A stretch of DNA of 64,000 bases. Origin: Asparagus officinalis. Taxonomy: Eukaryota > Streptophyta > Magnoliopsida > Asparagales > Asparagaceae. Location: NCBI RefSeq assembly GCF_001876935.1, contig NC_033794.1, forward strand, positions 7,789,662 through 7,853,661, in the 5' to 3' direction. Positions 1 to 12,074 of the stretch are shown here, piece after piece. The notes under the pieces are model-generated. The model did no database searches, was not told the DNA's origin, and saw only the letters and a program-made list of their open reading frames with translations. Both the position numbers and the translations under genes were made by a program. Position 1 is the first letter of the stretch, and each line of letters opens with the position of its first letter.

Positions 1-527
1 CATTGCCTGACGGAAAGATAGTGATCAAAAACCATCCATGGGCCCTCCTCCATCACCTTACTTCTATCTCCCGCAATGTCGAATTTTGTCATGAAGTATC
101 CACACCCAACATCCACCATTTCAAAACCACTCTGGAGTTTCCAGGTTGCTTCCAATTTCTTCCTTAATGTAGCATATCCAATCTGTCTCCCAAGAATTTT
201 GATAATCAAGGCATCCTTCCATGGGATGTCGAGTTCTTTTAGCACATCTTCTCTTATATCCACATAGGGCTTCAATCTGTCCCCATTGATAAGGTGGATT
301 TTCACTAACCCTTCCGCAATCAGATCAACATTATCGAATCTCTGAGGTATGACATCAGTTTGCAGTAGTTTTTCACGAAAAGATTTCACTTTATCTGCGG
401 CTTGATTGTCCGGAGGTCTTCCCGACGGCGTCTGGTTCGCCGGCGAGAGGGGCGGGAACTCACAGTCTCCCATTCCCGACGGCGTCTGGTTCGCCGGCGA
501 GAGGGGCGGGAACTCACAGTCTCCCAT
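1..527 (-). CDS. LINE ORF1 protein with DUF4283 domain, 5' part only
   Basis: The minus strand is open from an ATG at 527 to the window edge (about 175 codons). The protein starts MGDCEFPPLSPANQTPSG, repeats these 18 residues, and runs on with SGRPPDNQAADKV. From about residue 60 it reads like DUF4283, the N-terminal domain of ORF1 in plant L1-type LINEs: DIPWKDALIIKILGRQIGY, then MVDVGCGYFMTKFD, then VMEEGPWMVFDHYLSVRQ. DUF4283 proteins of this kind usually have a zinc knuckle further on and act as the nucleic-acid-binding gag-like chaperone of the element; the knuckle and ORF2 would lie outside the window. No stop or frameshift is seen, so this 5' part is well preserved. The start is the first ATG of the duplicated leader; the ATG at 473 would give the unduplicated version. 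A domesticated DUF4283 host gene is less likely but cannot be excluded. Confidence 0.75.
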   Translation of the reverse strand, partial: MGDCEFPPLSPANQTPSGMGDCEFPPLSPANQTPSGRPPDNQAADKVKSFREKLLQTDVIPQRFDNVDLIAEGLVKIHLINGDRLKPYVDIREDVLKELDIPWKDALIIKILGRQIGYATLRKKLEATWKLQSGFEMVDVGCGYFMTKFDIAGDRSKVMEEGPWMVFDHYLSVRQ

Positions 528-536
528 TCCCGACCG
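419..536. repeat. 54-bp perfect tandem duplication in LINE ORF1 leader
   Basis: Two identical 54-bp copies lie head to tail, bounded by TTCCCGAC. The unit is 18 codons, so the ORF1 frame is kept and the first 18 residues are doubled. Confidence 0.9.
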
Positions 537-758
537 CTTTCAATTTCCCAGAAACAAGTACCATATAGTATATACACATTTAATCGGGTTCGGATTGAAA
601 AAGTTCGAGCTGGGGGCGGAACTTTTTGAAGAAAATCAAAACCGTCCGGTTTGGTTTCAAGCGGGTCCGGGTACAACACGATGCCGTTTCTCGGTTTGGT
701 CCAGTCTCTTGGTAATAATTCTATCAAGAACTAAATAAGACCAATGTCTGTAAATCCC

Positions 759-1053
759 CAAACCCCCTCCAAAACCCTAACCCTAATTCGCCGCCGCCGC
801 CATTATCGCCGCCGTTGGCGTCGTCATCACCGCAGTGGAACGCAGAGCTGAAGCAATCGAAGAAGGGGAGAGAAGGAAGAATCTCTCGGTGTTCGCTGCG
901 GCGATGGTGGTTTACTCTTGTATGGCCACGGACGGCGCGACCTCTGCTCCTCCTGAACGAAGGTTTCGCCTACCTGTTGGCGCTCTGAGCCCGTTCGTCT
1001 TTTTCATGAACGCGATCGTGCTAACCCTAGTCCAACTCGAGCTTGGCTGGTAG
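759..1053 (+). other. Possible truncated first exon, GC-rich, unassigned
   Basis: The stretch starts with a telomere-like AAACCCTAACCCTAA box, common in plant promoters and 5' leaders, and is followed by a GC-rich proline/arginine-coding segment unlike the AT-rich surroundings. One frame is open from 835 to 1053 (72 codons, with a hydrophobic end FFMNAIVLTLVQLELGW); another frame reads PNPNSPPPPLSPPLASSS. Neither frame could be tied to a known family. It could be the 5' end of a broken host gene or LINE-flanking sequence. The following 540 bases (1054-1600) show no gene; they contain two related segments built on GATTGCAGGGTT. Confidence 0.2.
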
Positions 1054-1600
1054 AATCCCCTGAACAGGCGATTCTTTAATTTTCAGGTCACATCGAGCTT
1101 GATCTTGCTCATTATCGTTTGTTTCCTCACGTTTTTGTCGATTTTACTTGACTGAGATTGCAGGGTTGGGGTTTTGTATGGAGTCTGTAGATCTGTAATG
1201 TGGCTGGATTTGGAAATCTTGATATCAATATCGTAGATTTCCTCCTTTTTGGGGATTTTACTTGAGTAAGATTGCAGGGTTAGGTTTTTTTATTTTTAAG
1301 AAAAAAGAGGCCATAGATCTTTAGCTGTAAATTGTAATGTGGCTGGATTTGGTAATGTTGATATCAAAGAATTTTAACTTGGTAATGAGAAAGTGAACGA
1401 TGATACAAACGAAGTGAGCTTTTGTTTGTTTGATTGGTCGGGATGTGATTCGTCTCTGAATCTTGATCTGGTGTTGAATTTATTTGTTCTTGTAAAATCA
1501 AGATAACATCAATCTAGCATCATGTTAGGTTAAACCTTATGTTCGGCAATTTGTTTCGAAGTCAGTTATTTGAATGTTTAGCCATTAATGAACGGAAGAC

Positions 1601-2450
1601 TTGTTTATTGCACATCTTGATTCTTGTCACCTGAAGACTGCAAAGAGTGACAAGAGTGATGATGCGGTTAAATTGTTCGATGAAATTTCTGTTCGGACTT
1701 TGATCACTAGGAACTGCATTATTAGCAGTTATCTCAAACCGTGTTGTGTCCGAAAATTCTCCCGTTTGCCTACGGAGCTATTATGTGCTGCGCTTGAATG
1801 ATCTGAGTTTTACCCCCTTAATCTCCTCTCTGCATTTAGATCGTTGAAAGTTCATTTTTTGCTGGAGAAAAGTTCGTTAGTTGGTGGTTACGTTGTCCAA
1901 ACATTCTTACTCTTGCGGTCTTCAATGCGTTTTGCGTGTTTGGTGCATACTCCAGTAGCTTTACATCTAGCATCTCTGAGAGGTTTTTTTTTGGGATTAC
2001 ACATAAAAGATTTTGTTTCTTGGAACACAAAAATTACTAATTGTGCAAGGATTGGATTGCCAGAGAGGTATTTGGAGCCTTTTTCCAACGTGTCGCTAAG
2101 AGGAGTTTTCTCCGAACGACAACTCGGTTCATGAGTGTTCTTGTTGCTTGAGTTGATGTTATGTTTCTGGTGCATGGAAGCTTATCCATGAGAAAGCCAT
2201 CAAGCACAGTTTGAGCACAAGCGTTCCCAGAGGTATTCGTCAGTCGATCTCTATGCTAAGCGCAAAATATTAGAAGATGTGCTTGTTACGTTCAGTGAGG
2301 TTCCTAACAAGAATACTCTCATGTGTAACGCCTTGATCCCAGGCTATTTCTACATTGTAATCTCACACCAGATGAGCTCTATTCTTACGAAGTCTGTTGC
2401 TTTGGATCTTCAGCAGGTTCACTGATTAACAAGGGTGGCTACGAAAATAA
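1601..2450 (+). pseudogene. Degenerate PPR-protein gene (PLS-type repeats)
   Basis: Fragments in different frames of the plus strand read as pentatricopeptide repeats: DDAVKLFDEIS near 1660, KDFVSWNTKITNCARIG near 2010, WKLIHEKAIKHSLSTSVP near 2176, and VDLYAKRKILEDVLVTFSEV then PNKNTLMCNALIPG near 2239-2340. The order (fragment, VSWN.ITGYARNGLPE-like, GKLIHEKAIKHS-like, VDLYAKCK-like) is that of a PLS-class PPR protein, a family that binds organellar RNA, often for C-to-U editing. Frame changes between fragments, stops, no long ORF and no mitochondrial or plastid leader make it a relic. No E or DYW domain was found downstream. Confidence 0.6.
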
Positions 2451-3851
2451 TAGTTATATCTCGAGTTCTCTGAATTGCTTCATATGATGCTCACGAAATG
2501 ACTTTTGATTCCTTGGCTTGTTGTCATATTCAATTTATCTGACTCATGTTGCTCCCGGTATATTATAGCTGTGACCAAATTAGCCGATACAAAGATACAA
2601 GGGAAATTCTTCTCCAGTTGACCATGGAATCCTGTTGTTTGAAAAGCGTTTGTGGCAACCAGAAATCGATCACTATATAATATTGGTATTCTTGTGCTAT
2701 GGTTATGGGCATCTCAAAGAAGGATATTGCTTTTAGAAAAAAATGACGTCTTCAGGCCTTAAATGAGGAATCTTTGAAAGCAGGCTGATAACACTCCAGG
2801 ACGAGTGAAAGCCTTTTCTTCTGCCTGTATTATTTGCACGTAAGCTGGAGCCTCCCTCGATCGCTGGCGTTACATGATGTAATCATCAGTGGATCGCATG
2901 CTGGAAAATCAAGGTGCCAAATTATTTTTTTCCTTAATTATATTAATCAGTCATTTTTTTTATCTTGAAGTTCAAATTTAATGAACATGGCAAATGCTAT
3001 TACCTGGTTTCCAGCACATATTGCGCTATGAAAGTGGGCGTAAAAATGGATAAGGATCCAAAGGAGCTGTATGATTTTCCTTAGTACTGACAATCATTCT
3101 TTTATTAATCTAGATTCAGGTTGATATGATGAGTCAACTTGTGATGACTTGAATATTTTAAGCCGAGACTTTTGGAACACATGTTCATAACCTTATGTAT
3201 ATGTAATTCTTTTTAGTAAACAACAGTACTGAGTCAGAAAGAATGCGTGTGCCTACATGTTAGGAATAATTACATAACTACAATGACTGTATATAATTTA
3301 TTCAAGGAAACTTGGGTGTATCTTGGACAAAGAGACTAAAAGATGGATGAAACTTGATTAATGACGTTTAAGGTTTCAGTTAGATTATGCGCATGGATGC
3401 GCATGGATGGAGTTTAGGTTGATATATTGTAGGGTTCTATCAAGAGGGAATTGATTAGTTGAGTAACTTAAGTTCAACCTGCGAGTATACATAGCGCTCA
3501 CACAGGAATCAAATTTTCTGACAGAAAAAATCATGCACAAGAAAAGAGTGAAATATTGTGATTCATCATACATGGGATCGAAGAACAGTAAGTAATGAGA
3601 TGGTCTGCAATCTGATCAACTAAGCCACAGTAAAACATAACATTCTTTATTACATGCCGATTGGCATTTTGGCTTAAAGCTCACAACATTTCATGACTGA
3701 AGCACATTACAGTCGTCTCTTTATAGTAAAGGGAACGAAAAAGGGATTCCACATGTATCTCTTGAACTGCTTAATTCTACCATCTCAATGTCTAAGAATT
3801 TCAAGAGAAACCTGACCGCACAAAATATATAAAAGGACACTTAGAAGTTTA
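2451..3851. other. AT-rich stretch, no gene recognised
   Basis: Short open frames only, with no conserved motif on either strand. A few bases around 2880 could be a further remnant of the PPR relic. No repeat structure stands out. Confidence 0.4.
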
Positions 3852-4170
3852 GGGCTAATTGCATAATGCACCCGCAAATACAATGGTGGTGTAGCCCCTA
3901 ATACCTCAAACTTTTTTATTAGCACTTAACACCCCCAAAATATGAAGCAGTGTTACACCCCCCTCACTTTATAGGGCGATTTAGTCTTTTTCCAGTTAAA
4001 CTGAGGGCATACTATAATTTATCATAGTATGGTTCCCATGTTAACATCTGAAGTACCTAACTTGGAAATAATGTTGTTGAGAGTTTGGGGGGTTTAAGTG
4101 CTAATAAAATAGTTTAGGAGGTGTAAGTGGCTACATTCTCAGTGTAGGGGGTGTATCAGCAATTAACCCT
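3852..4170. mobile_element. Non-autonomous TIR element (MITE) with long imperfect TIRs
   Basis: The left end GGGCTAATTGCATAATGCAC and the inverted right end GGGTTAATTGCTGATACACC match, and the pairing continues for roughly 90-100 bases on each side (both arms contain TTTTATTAGCACTTAA). There is no coding capacity. TA lies directly outside both ends, which suggests a TA target duplication, but a longer degenerate one is possible, so Stowaway-like is only a tentative assignment. Its right end is only 4 bases from the stop codon of the CLE gene on the minus strand. Confidence 0.75.
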
Positions 4171-4174
4171 AGAA

Positions 4175-4420
4175 TTAGTGATGCATAGGGTCTGGTCCAC
4201 CCGGGCTCACCCGCTTTAAGTCCTGTGAACCTTCTATCGTGCTCTCCACCCATGTTGCTCCTGAGATCATCCTGAACAGTTTGCTGTTTGCATCCTCTGG
4301 CCTCTTAATGGATCCATCACGCGTAGTCTGCTCATGTAGAACTCTCGATTCTGAGCACCATATGGCGAAGGACAAGATCAAAATGAAGCATAAAGAGAAC
4401 TTCGGATTGAAAGAATCCAT
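4175..4420 (-). CDS. CLE family signalling peptide precursor
   Basis: An intronless 81-residue precursor. Residues 1 to about 25 form a signal peptide (MDSFNPKFSLCFILILSFAI, then a Cys-Ser cleavage region), followed by a variable hydrophilic middle. The last 12 residues, RVSPGGPDPMHH, are the CLE motif with the usual Arg-1, central Gly, Pro-Asp-Pro and terminal His-His. CLE precursors are secreted and cut to a 12-13 residue peptide, often arabinosylated on the central proline, which is read by CLAVATA1-like receptor kinases. The motif is closest in type to the CLE1-7 group, many of which act in roots and respond to nutrients; that group placement is inference. Met replaces the more usual Gln or Arg before His-His. 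Length, single exon, signal peptide and C-terminal motif all fit the family, so the gene looks intact. Its stop codon is almost at the edge of a MITE, which must supply the 3' UTR. Confidence 0.9.
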   Translation of the reverse strand: MDSFNPKFSLCFILILSFAIWCSESRVLHEQTTRDGSIKRPEDANSKLFRMISGATWVESTIEGSQDLKRVSPGGPDPMHH

Positions 4421-4488
4421 TTGTTTTATCTTATTAGCAGGGGGTTGAATTGCAATGTGAGCAAGCGTTTATGGCATCTAGTATCCAG

Positions 4489-4496
4489 CTTATATA
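4489..4496 (-). promoter_or_regulatory. TATA box of the CLE gene
   Basis: On the minus strand the sequence reads CTATATAAGCTGG, about 70 bases before the ATG. This spacing leaves a short 5' UTR of roughly 35-45 bases. Confidence 0.55.
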
Positions 4497-4764
4497 GTAG
4501 ACCAGGCACATTTTTATACTATTAAATGGCGCAAACCTGTGTTGATTTCTTTTGTGGGCAAATTTGTCTTCTTATGCTGGCCAATTTGCGCCACACTTAG
4601 AACTTCATTATTTCCTTAAAAGAACCTAATTATGGGGCAGGAAAGTTTCACCACTCAGCAAAAGGGGTTTAGTCCTTTGTCAGCACTTAGCTATCCTTCT
4701 TTAATCGAATTTTGACTCACATTTGAATGTTGTCAAAAATTTTATAACGAGAATTCGTATTTAA

Positions 4765-7700
4765 ATGGCCAAAAAATCGTTGGTTATATTTTATTTAATC
4801 GTGAATTTTGAACTCCGCAAAATTATTTATCAATAGGCCGAAAAGACTAAAATTAATAAAAAAATTGTGGGTTATAGCTCATGAAGTCATGAATTTTGAC
4901 CACCGCTAAATTATTTCCAATGGGTCGAAGTGACAAAAATATGGAAAAATTATAGCTCATCAAATCATGAATTTTGGGCTCCACTATTATTTGCCAATTG
5001 GTCGAAACAACTAAAAAATGACAAAACTATAGCTCATGAAATCATGAATTTTAAACTCCACTAAATTATTCGTCAATGGATCAAAACGAGTAAAAATGAC
5101 CAAAAATCGTGAGTTACAACTAATGAAATCATGAGTTTTGGCATCCGCTAAATTATTTGCAAAAGGGTCGAAACGACCAAAAATGACAAGAAATCATGGA
5201 TTGTAGCTTATAACATTGTAAATTTTAGACTCCGCGAAATTATTTGCTAATAGGTCAGAATGAGTAAATATTGCCAAAAATCACGAGTTATAGCTTATAA
5301 ACTAGTGAATTTTGGGCTCCATGTCATTCGTTGCTAATGGGTCAAAACGATTAAAAATAGCCATAAATTATGGGTAATAGCTCATGAAATCGTGAATTTT
5401 AAAATCCATAAAATTATTTGCCAATAGGTATAAACGATTAAAAGTAGTTAAAAATTATTGGTTATAGCTCATGAAATTATGAATTTTAAACTCTACTAAA
5501 TTATTTGCCAATGGGTCAAAATGAATAAAAATAGAAAAAAACGTGGATTATAGCTCATGAAATCACGAATTTTGGTCTCCGCTAAATTATTTAAGGTCGG
5601 AACAATTAAAAATGACCTAAAATTGTGGGTTAGCTCATGAGATTGTGAATTTTAAACTTACGAAAAGCTTACGAAATTATTTATCAGTGGACCAAAATAA
5701 GGAAAAATGGCAAGAATTATGGGCTATAGGTCATAAAATTATTAATTTTAGACTCCGCGAAATTATTTGCCAATGGGTCCGAATGACAAAATGGCTAAAA
5801 ATTATGAGTTATAGCTCATGAAATCTTGAATTTTGGACTTCATGAAATTATTTACTGATGAGTAGAAATGACTAAAAATAGCCAAAAATTATTTGTTATA
5901 GCTAATAAAATCGTAAAATTTTTATCATGTAAAATTATTCGTCAATGGATCAAAATGATAAATGTAGCAAAAAATCATGAGTTATAGCTCATGAAATCGT
6001 GAATTTTAGATGTCGCGTAATTAGTTGCTAATGGGTAAAAATAATTAAAAATGACCTAAAATTATGGGTAATAAATCATGAAATCGTGAATTTTAGATTT
6101 TACGAAATTATTTACTAATAGGCAGAAATAAATAAAAATGACTAAAAATGACCAAAAATTATTGGTTATAACTTATTAGTTCATGAATTTTGGACTCCAT
6201 GAATTTATTTACCAATGGATCAAAAATAGAAAAAAGGCCAAAAATTTTGGGTTGTAGATCATGTAATCATGAATTTTGGACTTCACGAAAATATTTGCCA
6301 ATGAGATAAAATGAACCAAAATAGCCAAAAGTTGTGGGTTATAGCTCATGAAATCAAGGATTTTGGACTCTGTGAAATTATTTGTCAATTTATTGAAATG
6401 AGTAAAAATGATAAAAAATCATAGGTTCTAGCTTATGAAATCATGAATTTTAGCCTCGACTAAAAGTGATAAAAAATCATGAGTTATAGCTTACAGAATT
6501 GTGAAAATTAGACTCCATGAAATTATTTATCAATGAGTCAAAATGACTAATTATGTGCCACAATAAAGGGATATAGCTCCTGAAATAATGAATTTTGAGT
6601 TCTAGGAAATTATTTACCAATAGACCGAAATAGCAAAAAATTATGTGTTATCGCTCATGAAATCATAAAATTCAAACTCCATGGAATTATTTGCCAATGG
6701 GTCAGATTGATTGAAAATAGCCAAAATTTTTTGGCTCTAGCTCATGAAATCATAAATTTTAAACTATATGAAGATATTTGCCAATGTGTCAAAATGAAAA
6801 AGAGCAAAAAATCATGGCCTATAGCTTATGAAATCATGAATTTTGGCTTCCGTTAAATTATTTGCTAATGAGTTGAAATGATTAAAAAAAATTATGGATA
6901 TAGCTCATGAGATCGTGAATTTCGAACTCTGTGAAATTATTTATCAACAGACCAAAAATGAGTAAAAATAGGAAAAAAAATTATGGGTTATAACTCATGA
7001 TTTAATAATTAAGAATGGTAAAAAAATTATGGGTTATAGATTATGAGATCATGAATTTGAGACTCTGTGAAATTATTTATCAATGGATTGAAACAAGTAA
7101 AAATGGCAAAAATCATGGGTTATAGATCATGAAATCATAAATTTTCGCCTCTGCTAAATGATTGCCCATGGGTTGGAACGACTAAAAATAACTAAAAACC
7201 GTGGCTTATAACTCATAAAATCATGAATTTTAGACTCATGAAATTATTTGACAATGAGTATAAATGACTAAAAATAACAAACAGTCATATGTTATAGCTC
7301 TTGAAATCCTGAATTTTTTACTCTGTGAAATTATTTGCTAATGAGTTCCGACGACAAAATCTAGCTACAAATCATGGGTTGTAGCTCATGAAATCGTGAA
7401 TTTTTGACCTCGTGTAATTAGTTGCTAATAGGTAGAAACAATTAAAAATGGTTAAAAGTTATGGGTAATACATCATGAAATCGTGAATTTTAAACTCTAA
7501 GAAATTATTTGCCCACTGATAGAAATGACTAAACATGACTAAAAATGGTCAAAAATTATTGGTTAGAGCTCTTGAATTCATGAATTTTGAACTCCATCAA
7601 ATTATTTACTAATAGGTTAAAAGAATAAAAAATGGTCAAAAAACGTGGGTTATGTTCATGAATTCATGAATTTTGGACTCTATGAACTTAGTTGTAAAAG

Positions 7701-9914
7701 GGTTACAATAAATAAAGATGGCCAAATACCATGGAATATACTCATAAAATCACGAAATTTAGACTTTACGAAATTATTTGCCAATGGGTTGGAATAACTG
7801 AAAATGGCTAAAAATTATGAGTTATAGCTCATGAAATTATGAATTTTAGTCTATGTGAAATTATTTTTAGATGGATCGAAATGAGTAAAAATGACCAAAA
7901 TTTATGGTTTATATAGCATATTAAATCATGAATCTTAGCCCTTGCTAAATTATTGCCAAGCAGTTGGAAATACTAAAAATGGTCAAAATCATGAATTATA
8001 GTATGAAATCATGAAAATTGGACTCCATGAAGTTATTTGTCAACAGGTTGAAGCGACTAAGTATAGCCAAAAGTCATAGGTTAGCTCATAAAATCATAAA
8101 TTTTTGAACTTTGAGAAATTATTTACCAAAATGAATAAAATTAGACAAAAATGGTCGGTTATAGCTCATGAAGTCATGAATTTTGGACCGCACAAAATTA
8201 TTTGCCAATGTGTTAGAATAACTAAAAATTGTCAAAAATTATTAGTTGTAACGCATAAAATCATGAATTTTGGACCAAGTGAAATTATTTGTCAATAGAT
8301 CGAAATGAATAAAAATGGTCAAAAATCATGGGTTATAGCTTATGACATCACGCATATTGGCCCCCGCTAAATTATTTGCCAATGGGCCGAAAAGAATAAA
8401 AATGACCAAAAATCATGGGTTATAATTCATGAGATCGTGAGTTTTAGACCCTACAAAATTATTTGTTAATGGATCAAAATGAGTAAAAATAGCAAAAATG
8501 ATAAATTATAGCTCATGAATTTGTGAATTTTGACCTCCTCCAAATTATTTTCCCATGAGCTGCAATAATGAAAAATGACTAAAATCATGAGTTATAGCTC
8601 ATTAAATCATAAATTTTAGACTCCATAAAATTATTTGCCGATGGGTAAAAGTGATAAAAAATAGCCAAAAATTGTTTCTTAGCTCATAAAATTATGAATT
8701 TTTTAATCTATGTAATTATTTGGCAATGGGTGCAAATAATTAAAAATGACTAAATATGGTCTAAAATTGTTAGTTATACCTCATAAAATTATAAATTTTA
8801 GACCCTACGAAATTATTTGCTACCGTGTCAAAACAAATAAAACTAACAAAAAAAAATACTAGATTTTAGCTCATGAAATCATGAATTTTGGACTCCATAA
8901 AATTATTTAACAATGAGTCATAACGACTATAAATGACCAAAAATCGAGGGTTATAGTTTATGAAATCGTGAATTTTAGATTTTGTAAAATTATTTGCGAA
9001 TGGGTGGAAGTGACTAAAAATAACCAAAAATTATTATTATAGCTCATGTAGTCGTGAATTTTTCACTCCAAAAAATTATTTGATAGTGGATAGAAAAGAC
9101 TAAAAATGATAAAAATCATAAGTTATAGATCATGAAGTCATGAGTTTTGTCCTCTGTAAAATTATATGCCAATAGGTCAAAATGAGAAAACATGGCCAAA
9201 ACCTGTGGGTTATAACTCATAAATCACGAATTTTGGACTTTGTGTAAATATATATAATGGATCAAAATGAGTAAGCATGGCCAAAAGTCGCGGGTTACAG
9301 CTCATAAAGTCATGAATTTTGGCCTCCGTGATATTATTTGCTAATGGGTCCAAACGACTAAAAATAGTAAAAAGAATATAGGTTATAGCTTATAAAATTA
9401 TAAATTTTATTCCCCAAATTTATTTGTCGATGGGTAGTAATGACTAGAAATAGCCAAAAAATTATCTTTTATAGCTCTTAAAATCATAAATTTTTAACTT
9501 TGTGAAATTATTTACCAATTGATCATAATACTAAATATAGATCATGAAATCTTGAAATCCTGAATTTTAGACTCCGTAAAATTATTTTCTAATGGGTAGA
9601 AACGTCTGAAATTGACTAAAAATATCTAAAACCCATTGACTATAACTAATAAATTCATAAATATTGGACTTCATGAAATTATTTTCCCATGGTTCTCAAC
9701 GACTAAAAATTGGGAAAATTCTTGGGTTATAGCTTATGCAATCATGAATTTTGAACTTTACAAAATTATTTGTCAATGAGTGAAAATGACTAAAAAGACC
9801 AAAAATCATGGGTTATAACTCATAAAATTTAAAACTTTTGACTCCAGAAAATCATCTGTTAATGGGTTGAAATGACTAAAATGGTCAAAAATCATGTGAA
9901 ATTGTAAATTTTTA
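4765..9914 (+). repeat. Satellite array A, block 1 (about 80-88 bp monomers)
   Basis: About 60 degenerate head-to-tail monomers. Landmarks of one monomer in order are GGGTTATAGCTCATGAAATC, ATGAATTTTGGACTCC, GAAATTATTTGCCAATGG, GTCGAAACGACTAAAAATGG and CCAAAAATCAT. Monomers differ by point changes and small indels, so the array is old or not recently homogenised. No coding function is visible; short open frames inside are chance. Confidence 0.95.
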
Positions 9915-9923
9915 TGTAAAACC

Positions 9924-10130
9924 CTGTACATTTTGATAATTGATATATGTGATTATTAGTGAAAAATAATGTTTATTTATGACTGTACATTTTGATAATT
10001 GATATATGTGATTATTAGTGAAAAATAATGTTTATTTATGATAAATGTCTTTATGTCATGGTTGTGCATGGATTATTAGTGAAAAATAATGTTTATTTAT
10101 GATAAATGTCTTTATGTCATGGTTGTGCAT
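9924..10130. repeat. Two overlapping perfect tandem duplications (59 and 61 bp)
   Basis: CTGTACATTTTGATAATTG recurs after 59 bases (9924 and 9983). A second unit beginning GATTATTAGTGAAAAATAAT recurs after 61 bases (10010 and 10071). The copies are identical. Confidence 0.9.
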
Positions 10131-10507
10131 GATAACTAGTCTTTTGAGTTTATGTGAATGTATATATGCATCAGATTTGAGGTTGAGTTTTGCAAATTTG
10201 CAAATCATGCACAAGAAGAAATGTAGCCTGTTTGGTCGACCGCGAGTCGACTGATGGGTTCGGTCGACCCTGAGTTGACTGATGCCTGATTTTAGGTTTT
10301 TACAGTTCGGGTCTGTTTAGGATTTCAGGTTGGTTTTTAACTATTGGTATTTATCTCTTTTTACCCGAGAAAGACACCCTTTCATCAGTCCTCCCCAGAA
10401 ACCTTAGCCCCCTTTCTCCTCTAAAACCCTAGCTTCGGATTTTGGGCGTTTTTGGGAGATTTTCGGGGATTTTCAGCAGCTTTTCGTGGTTTGTAGCGAA
10501 TGGAGTC

Positions 10508-10633
10508 GTTCTCTCGCGGATCCAGGCGTTGTTCAACACACCAGAGGCGAGTAGCATCTCGCCCAATCCCGTTCTCTCGCGGATCCAGGCGTTGTTCAAC
10601 ACACCAGAGGCGAGTAGCATCTCGCCCAATCCC
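10508..10633. repeat. 63-bp perfect tandem duplication
   Basis: Two identical copies beginning GTTCTCTCGCGGATCCAGG at 10508 and 10571, in the transcribed part of the solo LTR. Confidence 0.9.
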
Positions 10634-11028
10634 TCTCCCATGTTTTTTAAGAGTTTCTAAACGTTTTTCATGAGGTTTATTGAGCCTAAGAATTATTTTC
10701 AAGTATAAATCGATGTTCTTATTAGTGTAGATGCTAAAAATCATGTGTTTCAGATCTCTAAATCTTCACCAACGAATCTTTGATGAAACCCAGATCTGGG
10801 AATTTATTTAAAAACGAGTTTCTATTTTGATTAATTGCTCTCATACATGTTTAGGGATTAAATGTTAGATCTAACATGCAAGGTTTCATTTTTCATGTTT
10901 TATACGAATTTTTCACTGTCTCATATGTTTAGAATTGATAATATATTGTTTGGGTTTGATGAATTTGATTTTTAGATGAATTTTCATAAAAATAACACAG
11001 CATGCACGAACAGGGAAAACTCCTCTGT

Positions 11029-11185
11029 TTAGTCGATTGTGAGTCGACTGATGACCCCAGTCGACCGTGAGTCGACTGTCGGGTTCCAGTTTTTTTCTTC
11101 TTTCGATCGACCATGAGTCGACTGGTGATCCCAGTCGACCATGAGTCGACTGATGACCCCAGTCGACCATGAGTCGACTGACAAG
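11029..11185. repeat. Cluster of GTCGAC-type dyad repeats in solo LTR
   Basis: Repeats of AGTCGACCATGAGTCGACTG and close variants, two of them exactly 28 bases apart. Each unit is a near-palindrome of two GTCGAC-like halves. The cluster ends about 40 bases before TATATATA at 11227. A smaller cluster of the same kind is at 10236-10284. Confidence 0.85.
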
Positions 11186-12074
11186 TGATTTATTTTCTTT
11201 TTTTTTCTGTTTAACCACTCGCTGTGTATATATATAGTGTATATATATATTCGAGTGTACTGTTTATCATTTTGAGTACGAGGAGCCACCTCGTTTATCG
11301 GGTATTAAATTTTAGTATTTATGATTTCATCTACACATGTAAGATGACACATTTGTCACAAGCTTAGATCTGTACATCGAGACACGTACAAGAATAGGAT
11401 ATGTATATCTTTAACATTAGCATTCCATGTTTTATATACACAGTCCTCGTGTTGGACTATAATCCATTTCAGTCCTCGTGTTGGACATTCACAAATCAGT
11501 CCATGTGTTGGATATTGGTTAGACCACGAGCATGATACTTAGCTGAATCAGGACATGACATGATTATATGAAGTTGAGACATGATAGCTATTTAGGCTGG
11601 ACATGACACTTATGTGGTTCCGACATGACATTTGTTTTACGTATTGTAATAGGTTGTCTCTTTTCTTTATTGTTCATGTATTAGACTTTGGGTTCAGTAT
11701 TTAGGAATTTACAATTTGAGATATAAGGTATATACATGAGGGTTTCCTTGTTTGGATTATTTCGCTCGACGTATCTACGCTCGTGTTGTAGTTTCCTAAA
11801 TACTAAAACCCTTTATTTGTTAGGAGTAATGATATGATTATTCTATGTATAAATATGTATTTTCTTATACAACGAGCCCTTTTCCTTGGGGTTGGTTGTG
11901 ATGTTGCTCGCTATCGCTTTGACGCTCGTTGTCCCTCCCCCTTTCAGGTAATGAGCCCGAAGCCCGGAGAGTCACAGGTTGAGGACGATACTCATTAGCG
12001 CCTATTTTTCTTTTATAGATATTATTGTATTATTGGACCTCCACTATAGACTGTTTTATTTAGGCATGAGAGTT

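Noticed and set aside
76..267. 63-codon plus-strand frame at the window start
   Set aside because: Antisense to the DUF4283 coding sequence.
386..738. Overlapping frames of about 110 codons on both strands around the 54-bp duplication
   Set aside because: Out of frame with the LINE ORF1. They are open only because the 54-bp unit is a multiple of three.
4765..9914. Regular repeats as a CRISPR-like array or a coding repeat
   Set aside because: Units are degenerate, lack unique spacers and belong to a plant satellite. Open frames inside are short and not conserved between monomers.
10421..10744. 107-codon and 70-codon minus-strand frames
   Set aside because: Products of the 63-bp tandem duplication in a solo LTR.
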